Assembly: GCA_019420405.1 (NCBI GenBank)
Contig: JAHZHF010000081.1
Coordinates: 1 to 11,042 of the forward strand
Source of the DNA: Clostridiales bacterium
Lineage (GTDB): Bacteria; Bacillota; Clostridia; Lachnospirales; Lachnospiraceae
Length of the DNA: 11,042 bases
Direction: 5' to 3'
Below the pieces are notes generated by a model that made no database searches, was not told the DNA's origin, and saw only the letters and a program-made list of their open reading frames with translations. The position numbers and the translations under genes were made by a program. Shown here in pieces: positions 6,679 through 11,042 of this stretch; the stretch's first letter is position 1; every line of letters begins with the position of its first letter.

Positions 6679-7493
6679 TTTTTCGCTATCCCTCCCCAGG
6701 TATTTTGTCCTTCTTCTGTCTTTTCCGGCATACCGGGAAGAATCAATCCCCCATCTACCCGAAGGACCTCTCCTGTAATATAAGACGCCTTTTCGCTGGC
6801 CAGAAACACAACTGCATTCCCGATATCCTCCGGTGTGCCGTTCCTCTCCAGAGGGATTCTTTCTCCAAGACCTTCCCAGAATCCTTCCAGATCCGTGCGG
6901 CCCTCTTTTTTGATCTGTTCCGGCGTCCGGATGCAGACCGCTCCCGGCGCCACACAGTTTACCCTTATCCCATATGGTGCAAGGTCAAGGGCCATGGACT
7001 GAGAAGCACGGTTGACTGCCGCCTTTATCCCGCCGTATACGCAGTCCTCCGGATAAGCTCTCTGAGCCCTGGAAGATGTAATATTGATAATATTTCCCTT
7101 TATGTTATGTTCCTTCATGTATCTGGCCGCTCTGGACGAAAGTATAAGATAATTCAAAAGATCCAGATTGATCAGTTTCTGCGTCTCTTCCGCAGTCAGT
7201 TCCAGAATGGACTGAAATACTGTCACTCCGGCATTATTTACCATGAGATCCAGACCTCCCAGCCGCTCCACCGCCTGATCGAAAAACGCCTCGCCCTTTC
7301 CCGGTTCCGCCATATCCGCCTGCTCATACCAGACATCTGCGCCCATTGTTTTCACCTCTCGGGCTGCTTCTTCGGCCTCGTCTTCTCTTGACCGGTAGGA
7401 AAAGGCTATATCATATCCGTCCGCAGCGAGCGCACGGATAATTCCCCTTCCGATTCCTCTGCTCGCCCCGGTGACGATCGCTTTCTTTCTCAT
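6675..7493 (-). CDS. short-chain dehydrogenase/reductase
   Basis: This 272-residue classical SDR is a cytoplasmic NAD(P)-dependent alcohol or ketone oxidoreductase. The cofactor loop TGASRGIG lies at 8-15, NNAG at 86-89, and the catalytic set is S140, Y153 and K157 (YGGIK). The C-terminal block includes IRVNCVAPGAV and the DGG motif at 247-249. A roughly 20-residue polar tail follows, longer than in many members. The ATG overlaps the lactonase stop (ATGA), with GGAGG about 10 bp upstream, and its own stop overlaps the dehydratase start. Lying between a lactonase and a sugar-acid dehydratase, it most likely oxidises or reduces a sugar, aldonate or keto-deoxy acid. SDRs do the 4-oxidation of keto-deoxy acids in known L-fucose and L-rhamnose oxidative pathways. 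The exact step is inferred. Confidence 0.93.
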   Translation of the reverse strand: MRKKAIVTGASRGIGRGIIRALAADGYDIAFSYRSREDEAEEAAREVKTMGADVWYEQADMAEPGKGEAFFDQAVERLGGLDLMVNNAGVTVFQSILELTAEETQKLINLDLLNYLILSSRAARYMKEHNIKGNIINITSSRAQRAYPEDCVYGGIKAAVNRASQSMALDLAPYGIRVNCVAPGAVCIRTPEQIKKEGRTDLEGFWEGLGERIPLERNGTPEDIGNAVVFLASEKASYITGEVLRVDGGLILPGMPEKTEEGQNTWGGIAKK

Positions 7494-8569
7494 ACTGCAT
7501 TCACCTCCGCTGTCATCACTTTTACCGGAGCCGGAACTTCCCGTAAGATCCTCCCTCCGGTCAAGGTTCCGTCTCCCTGTCTGTCAAATACTGCCAACGT
7601 TCCGCTTCTCTGGTCCGCAGCAATCAGATGCTTTTCCGCCTGATCCAGACAGATGCTCCGTATTCCGCCGGCCTGTACCCCCGCCTGTGCTGCATCCGAT
7701 ATCCGGACTGTCTGCAGCGCCTCGATTGTGCCGTCAGCTCCAATCCCAAAAGATCGTATTTCTCCGGTTCCTCTGACAGAAGCATAGAGAAATCCGTTTT
7801 CTGAAAGAACGAGGTCTGCGGCCAGCTCCCCTTGTCCTCCCTGCCATTCAGACAGTGGCAATGTCTGAATCTCTTCATCGTCCCGGTAAACGGACAACGT
7901 ACAGTTCAGTTCATTCACCACATACAGAATTCTGTTCCCGGCTTTATCAATCGCCTGCATATGTCTCGGCCCTGCTCCGGGTTTTGTCCGCAGAGTCCTT
8001 CTTTTCGAAATTCTTTCTTTCGACACATCAAAAAGATAGATACTGTCGTTTCCCAGATCCGCCACATACAGCTCGTCCCCAATCAGTCTGCCGGAATGAA
8101 TATGGGAAGCTTCCTGTCTTTCCCGGTTCGGCCCGCTTCCCTCAAAAGAGAGCTGCTGAATCAGTACCGGATCGCCCGGCTTTGCGATATCAATCACTTT
8201 CAGATCTCCGCTTCCGTAATCGGACAGATACAATCTTCGCCTCTTTGCGTCCTTCTCGATATGGCAGGACGCGCTTCCCTTCATATGAAGCTCTCCTGTC
8301 TTACTGACACAGACCTCTTCCTGTCCGCTTTTGCAAAGCTCATACTCCAGAAGCACCGCAGAATCCGCTCTCTCGCTCACTGCAAACATCCTTCCGCCTG
8401 CCACACAAACCCAGGACGGGTTTTCCGCTTCTGCTATAACCGCCGCCTCTCCGGCCTCTCCGCTTTCCCCGTCGTAGGGAAAGAGGTAAATCCCCCTGCC
8501 CAATTCCTGATCTCCCGCAATCGCCGGGGCATCTCTTGTCGTATACGTTCCTACAATCAGTACATTCAT
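7490..8569 (-). CDS. seven-bladed beta-propeller lactonase
   Basis: This 359-residue protein matches the cytosolic lactonase family that includes 6-phosphogluconolactonase of the YbhE type. These enzymes open sugar lactones to the free acid. Repeated propeller blades are visible. The family signatures are ASHIHSGRL at about 154-162, LYVADLGNDSIYLFDV at 167-182, GPRHMQ with YVVNELNCTLSVY at about 200-228, and AADQRSGTLAVFD near 317-329. The ATG at 8569 is preferred: it overlaps the glycosidase stop by one base (TGATG) and has GGAG 8 bp upstream. A TTG six bases earlier is possible. There is no signal peptide. Placed between sugar-oxidising enzymes and an aldonate dehydratase, it would supply the acid substrate of the dehydratase. 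Whether the sugar is phosphorylated cannot be told from the sequence. Confidence 0.92.
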   Translation of the reverse strand: MNVLIVGTYTTRDAPAIAGDQELGRGIYLFPYDGESGEAGEAAVIAEAENPSWVCVAGGRMFAVSERADSAVLLEYELCKSGQEEVCVSKTGELHMKGSASCHIEKDAKRRRLYLSDYGSGDLKVIDIAKPGDPVLIQQLSFEGSGPNRERQEASHIHSGRLIGDELYVADLGNDSIYLFDVSKERISKRRTLRTKPGAGPRHMQAIDKAGNRILYVVNELNCTLSVYRDDEEIQTLPLSEWQGGQGELAADLVLSENGFLYASVRGTGEIRSFGIGADGTIEALQTVRISDAAQAGVQAGGIRSICLDQAEKHLIAADQRSGTLAVFDRQGDGTLTGGRILREVPAPVKVMTAEVNAV

Positions 8570-9915
8570 CAGCAAAACTCCAGATCATTCGCAAGCTCTA
8601 CAACCATCCTGAGTTCATTCGCTGAACAGATCTTCGTTCCGTGTATCACCACATTTTCAAAGTGGAATCCATGGGGTCTGCACAGCTCGTTTTTCATCTC
8701 GAACCCTCTTATAATTGATACCGGAAAACAGCCTCCTGTAATCTCGATATTTTTAAAGTAAATATCGCTGATCATTCCCCGTTCTCTGTCTGTAGAATAT
8801 TTGGAGTCAAGTGTTTTGATATCAATAAACTTTTCCTGCGCATCCTCAATCCTGATGTTTTCATAATAGATATGATGTACATGCGCCCGGTCTGCATTAT
8901 GAATGGTAAGCACTCCTCCGGACTGGTTTCCCTCATACTGACAATGGATAATATCACAGTCTTTAAACACGACATCCGTAATTTCACTGCCTCTCGTTTC
9001 ATATCCGATTTCCAGCGCATTTCCAAATTCCGCATTCCAGAATATACAATTCTCAACCCTCACTCTTCTGACTGCGGTACATCCCGACGGATCCTGGTGA
9101 TCGCATCCCTTTATGGAGATACAATCGTCATTTGCCCTTACAAAACAGTTTCGGATTATAACGTCTTCACAGCCAACCACATCAATGCCGTCTCCTGTGA
9201 TAACATTTCCAAGGATATTTACATCCTCAATCGTGACGTTCTGACAAGCAACCGGAACAAGATGCCAGGAACCTCCATCCATAAGTGTAATTCCCCGAAT
9301 TTCGATGTTCTTCCCAAGGACTGTTACGATCGTCTGCTCCGCACCGTTTTCATCCCATTTATGCCAGTTTCCTCCATAGAGAATACCGTTTCCGAGAATC
9401 TTAACGTTGTCTGCCATCCTGGAATAGATCCTTCCGCTTACAACAGCACCTTCTTCGATATAAACCGTTTCATCAGATGAAAGCTCCAGACAGCCTATGT
9501 TGTAAGCCTTTCCGCTTTTAAATTCATAATCAACTTTTTCCGGTCTTTCTACATACTTCTCTGAGAAAATATAAAGAGGCGCTTCCAGTCGGTCATCCAA
9601 TTCAAGAACAGCCCGCTCCCCTGCTTTCATCCGGAGTGTAACAGTGCTTCCCTTCAATTCATATTTTATGTCCGCAGACCTGGGACGTACCGTAAGTTTC
9701 TCAAACGTCTCCCGGATCTCTACTTCAATATCGGAAGTTCCTGTTTCATCCACAAAAGATATCAAATCAAAAAATTCTGTATGATATACCCGGTGCTCTT
9801 TACCGTTCACCTTTACGGCATATAAATCTGATGATGGAATATCATTAACTGATTCCAGATGATAAAGAGGTTCTTTTCTCAACGGGCGCGGTACAAATTC
9901 CTGTTTATTCATCAT
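8569..9915 (-). CDS. cytosolic right-handed beta-helix glycosidase, GH28/GH49-like
   Basis: This 448-residue protein has an N-terminal beta-rich domain (about 30-120) ending LDDRLEAPLYIFSEKY, as in beta-helix glycosidases such as dextranases. A long parallel beta-helix follows, with repeated turns such as NVTIEDVNILGN and DVIIRNCFVRAN. GH28-style acidic motifs are present: GDGID (D242, D245) and NDDCISIKG (D263, D264). The GH28 GHG motif is missing; that place reads FGNALEIGYE. An IDIK at 364-367 may replace the GH28 RIK. There is no signal peptide, so it should act in the cytoplasm on an imported oligosaccharide. It is the first gene of the operon. AAAGGG-type ribosome binding sits 5 bp from the ATG at 9915 and 8 bp from a second ATG at 9912. 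The fold is well supported; the family number and linkage are uncertain. Calling it a polygalacturonase would overstate the evidence. Confidence 0.88.
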   Translation of the reverse strand: MMNKQEFVPRPLRKEPLYHLESVNDIPSSDLYAVKVNGKEHRVYHTEFFDLISFVDETGTSDIEVEIRETFEKLTVRPRSADIKYELKGSTVTLRMKAGERAVLELDDRLEAPLYIFSEKYVERPEKVDYEFKSGKAYNIGCLELSSDETVYIEEGAVVSGRIYSRMADNVKILGNGILYGGNWHKWDENGAEQTIVTVLGKNIEIRGITLMDGGSWHLVPVACQNVTIEDVNILGNVITGDGIDVVGCEDVIIRNCFVRANDDCISIKGCDHQDPSGCTAVRRVRVENCIFWNAEFGNALEIGYETRGSEITDVVFKDCDIIHCQYEGNQSGGVLTIHNADRAHVHHIYYENIRIEDAQEKFIDIKTLDSKYSTDRERGMISDIYFKNIEITGGCFPVSIIRGFEMKNELCRPHGFHFENVVIHGTKICSANELRMVVELANDLEFC

Positions 9916-9946
9916 TATATCCCTTTCTCATATTCAAATTCATCAT

Positions 9947-9962
9947 TATGTTTTCAAACATA
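9947..9962. promoter_or_regulatory. 16-bp palindrome at the operon start, candidate operator
   Basis: tatgttt-tc-aaacata is a perfect dyad with 7-bp arms, lying immediately downstream of the candidate minus-strand -10 where transcription would begin. It shares the outer half-sites tatgt and acata with the dyads at 10025-10041 and 10093-10121. It is a likely binding site for the adjacent GntR-type regulator, by inference. Confidence 0.55.
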
Positions 9963-9990
9963 TCTTACACCTTTTCTGCCATCGAGTAAA
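9962..9990 (-). promoter_or_regulatory. candidate promoter of the catabolic operon
   Basis: On the minus strand, TTTACT (9990-9985) and TAAGAT (9967-9962) are separated by exactly 17 bp. Each matches the vegetative consensus at 4 of 6 positions. This is the best-placed pair I found upstream of the glycosidase. A CATAAT at 9950-9945 is a better -10, but it has no partner -35 at proper spacing. Confidence 0.35.
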
Positions 9991-10024
9991 GTCGTGTTTT
10001 TTTACAATTTTTTCTTTATAATTT

Positions 10025-10041
10025 TATGTATTTTGCACATA
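10025..10041. promoter_or_regulatory. TATGT/ACATA dyad in the divergent control region
   Basis: tatgt (10025-10029) and acata (10037-10041) are separated by 7 bp. The arms are the same as in the two neighbouring dyads. It lies between the two divergent promoters and could be an auxiliary operator. With 5-bp AT-rich arms, chance occurrence is possible. Confidence 0.3.
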
Positions 10042-10065
10042 TAAATTATTTTTCTCCATAATTAT

Positions 10066-10094
10066 TTGACTTATTTTTCACACGTCTATATACT
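10066..10094 (+). promoter_or_regulatory. promoter of the GntR-type regulator
   Basis: TTGACT (10066-10071) and TATACT (10089-10094) are 17 bp apart, each matching the vegetative sigma consensus at 5 of 6 positions. The predicted start near 10101 gives a leader of about 40 nt before the ATG at 10143. An alternative pair is TTCACA (10077-10082) with TATAAA (10101-10106) at 18 bp. Confidence 0.7.
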
Positions 10095-10121
10095 ATATGT
10101 TATAAAAGTCACTACATATAG
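10093..10121. promoter_or_regulatory. inverted repeat over the regulator transcription start, candidate auto-operator
   Basis: ctatatgt (10093-10100) and acatatag (10114-10121) are exact 8-bp arms separated by 13 bp. The dyad overlaps the -10 element and the predicted transcription start, and ends next to the ribosome site AAGGAGA (10124-10130). The position fits autorepression by the GntR-type protein, although the long spacer is unusual for a single operator. Confidence 0.5.
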
Positions 10122-10133
10122 CCAAGGAGAAAA

Positions 10134-10145
10134 CATAACGTTATG
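10134..10145. repeat. 12-bp perfect palindrome covering the regulator start codon
   Basis: cataacgttatg reads identically on both strands, and its last three bases are the ATG of the regulator. It lies between the ribosome site and the coding region, where a bound protein or a short RNA hairpin would block initiation. It is short and could be chance. Confidence 0.35.
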
Positions 10146-10898
10146 ACAAGATTACCCGCCTATAAAGTATGTTATAATAAATTAAAAGAGGATATTGATA
10201 ATGATGTTTACCCTGTTGGTTCCTTTCTCCCCACAGAAGGAGAACTCGGTGAAATGTTCTCTGTAAGCCGCACGACTGTCCGGCACGCAATAGACCTGCT
10301 CGTCAGAGACGGAAGAATCCAGGTCCGCCAGGGAGCCGGCACTCAGGTTATTGATATCAAAGAGAAAGAGATCCCGATCTACTCAAAATTTCACAATGTA
10401 ATTGATATAAGAACCGAAATTCCCGGAGCGACCGTTACCAAAAGCCGGGGCGTATGGATCGACCGCGTTCCCTCAAACGAAAAGGTTGCTGCCGCACTTG
10501 AGATCAAAGAAGGGGAAACCGTCTTTCGTCTGCAGAGAATCATCTGCGCCGACGAACATCCGATCGTAATTCTGACCAACTACGTCAGGATCGACTTTTT
10601 TCCGGATCTCGATACCTACCGTGATCAGATTGCAGACTTATATTATTTCATTCAAAAACATTATGGGATTAAGTTTGAAACCGGAGAAGAGAGAATCAAT
10701 GCTGTCAACGCAGACTTTCTGGACGCGCAGATCCTTGATATAGAACCGGGATCGCCGATTTTCTTTAACACGAGAATCGCCCGCTGTTCTCTTGGGCCTC
10801 TGGAATATATGGAGGCAAAGATCCGGCCGGATCTCTGCCAGTTTGTAGTTTCCATGCAGGATCCGCCTGCGTGGTATGACAGACCGAATTATATGTAG
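10143..10898 (+). CDS. GntR-family (HutC subfamily) transcriptional regulator
   Basis: This 251-residue regulator is transcribed divergently from the catabolic operon. The N-terminal winged helix-turn-helix spans about 5-70: LPTEGELGEMF, then SRTTVRHAI as recognition helix at 42-50, and wing residues IQVRQGAGTQV at 59-69. Residues from about 90 to 235 form a UTRA ligand-binding domain, which marks the HutC subfamily. These domains usually sense sugars, sugar phosphates or other small effectors, and the proteins commonly repress until the effector binds. AAGGAGA lies 12 bp before the ATG, a slightly long spacing, and no better start exists. The stop codon TAG lies inside the right inverted repeat at 10896-10920. 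It probably controls both divergent promoters through the dyads at 9947-10121. The effector is unknown but is likely a pathway intermediate. Confidence 0.95.
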   Translation: MTRLPAYKVCYNKLKEDIDNDVYPVGSFLPTEGELGEMFSVSRTTVRHAIDLLVRDGRIQVRQGAGTQVIDIKEKEIPIYSKFHNVIDIRTEIPGATVTKSRGVWIDRVPSNEKVAAALEIKEGETVFRLQRIICADEHPIVILTNYVRIDFFPDLDTYRDQIADLYYFIQKHYGIKFETGEERINAVNADFLDAQILDIEPGSPIFFNTRIARCSLGPLEYMEAKIRPDLCQFVVSMQDPPAWYDRPNYM

Positions 10899-10920
10899 AT
10901 CAGCTATTTAGTTCATTAAC
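10896..10920 (-). repeat. right copy of 25-bp inverted repeat framing the cluster
   Basis: This is the reverse-complement partner of 36-60. Mismatches occur only at repeat positions 5, 8 and 22. The regulator stop codon (10896-10898) forms its inner edge. Read along each transcript, both divergent units end with the same 25-nt sequence, directly at the stop for the regulator and 10 nt after it for the dehydrogenase. Confidence 0.75.
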
Positions 10921-10926
10921 TCCCGC

Positions 10927-11042
10927 ATGAAAAAACGTCCGAAAACAGGGACGATTCTCAAACGTATTCTGCGGGGATGGAGGATAACTCTGGGCTTCGC
11001 TCCAGGGAATAAGGGAAACTACAAAGTACCGGATACGGATTA
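10927..11042 (+). CDS. possible partial small basic protein, runs off the window
   Basis: An ATG at 10927 opens a frame of 38 codons without a stop to the window end, starting MKKRPKTGTILKRILRGWR. It is rich in Lys and Arg. I recognise no family. There is no ribosome site in front of the ATG, because the sequence there is the inverted repeat, and a minus-strand terminator lies inside it. Two minus-strand frames are also open over much of the stretch. It is therefore a weak candidate, listed because nothing else explains this end. Confidence 0.2.
   Translation, partial: MKKRPKTGTILKRILRGWRITLGFAPGNKGNYKVPDTD
10930..10953 (-). terminator. Rho-independent terminator of a gene entering from the right
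   Basis: On the minus strand, CGTCC (10953-10949) pairs with GGACG (10940-10936) around an 8-nt loop, followed directly by six T (10935-10930). The stem is short but GC-rich and the T run is perfect. It implies a convergent minus-strand gene whose body lies mostly beyond the window. One minus-strand frame stays open from the edge and stops about 10 nt before the stem. Confidence 0.6.

Noticed and set aside
7832..8761. Long plus-strand open frame (309 codons) opposite the lactonase and glycosidase genes
   Set aside because: It lies antisense to two well-supported genes with clear family motifs. It has no plausible ribosome site and a composition typical of an antisense frame.
9916..10142. Catabolite-repression (cre) site in the control region
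   Set aside because: No stretch matches the cre consensus well; the dyads present lack its pattern.
36..10920. Insertion sequence or composite transposon call
   Set aside because: The inverted repeat is suggestive, but there is no transposase, no target-site duplication visible next to the copies, and no known family of ends that I recognise.
10988..11007. Small hairpin (ctctgg/ccaggg) near the right edge
   Set aside because: It needs a G-U pair, has no T run on either strand, and lies in sequence whose coding status is unknown.

Overview
The window reads as one complete carbohydrate-catabolism locus of a low-to-moderate GC Firmicute. Gene content, GGAGG-type ribosome sites, a Gly/Ser/Asp-rich lipoprotein linker and Rho-independent terminators together suggest a gut-type Clostridium of the Lachnospiraceae. 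That placement is inference; no rRNA or phylogenetic marker is present.

Layout. A HutC/GntR-type regulator (10143-10898, +) diverges from a long minus-strand gene series across a 227-bp AT-rich control region (9916-10142). In transcription order the minus-strand genes are: a cytosolic right-handed beta-helix glycosidase related to GH28/GH49 (9915-8569); a beta-propeller lactonase (8569-7490); an SDR oxidoreductase (7493-6675); a ManD/RspA-like enolase-superfamily dehydratase (6678-5446); a sugar-binding lipoprotein (5324-4032); two ABC permeases (3835-2951 and 2954-2112); a metallo-beta-lactamase-fold hydrolase (about 2043-1204); a strong terminator (1095-1136); and a Gfo/Idh/MocA sugar dehydrogenase (1039-71). 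The first four genes are joined by stop/start overlaps of 1-4 bp, and so are the two permeases. Structured gaps of 121 bp and 196 bp flank the binding-protein gene. The 196-bp gap carries a terminator-like hairpin and a second 12-bp stem, which would favour binding protein over permease.

Working model (inference). An oligosaccharide or glycoside enters through the ABC transporter, whose ATPase is not encoded here. The beta-helix enzyme, which has no signal peptide, would hydrolyse it in the cytoplasm. The sugar would then follow an oxidative non-phosphorylative route: 1-dehydrogenase (Gfo/Idh), lactonase, aldonate dehydratase (ManD-like), with the SDR acting on the sugar or on a keto-deoxy acid. 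The kinase, aldolase or diketo-acid hydrolase needed to finish the route is missing from the window, unless the MBL-fold hydrolase fills that step.

The most unusual features are three. First, an imperfect 25-bp inverted repeat (22 of 25 positions match) lies just beyond the 3' ends of both divergent transcription units and frames the whole cluster (36-60 and 10896-10920). Second, the ManD-like enzyme keeps its metal and acid/base residues but appears to lack two residues regarded as hallmarks of mannonate dehydratases. Third, the glycosidase keeps GH28-style aspartates but lacks the GH28 Gly-His-Gly motif.
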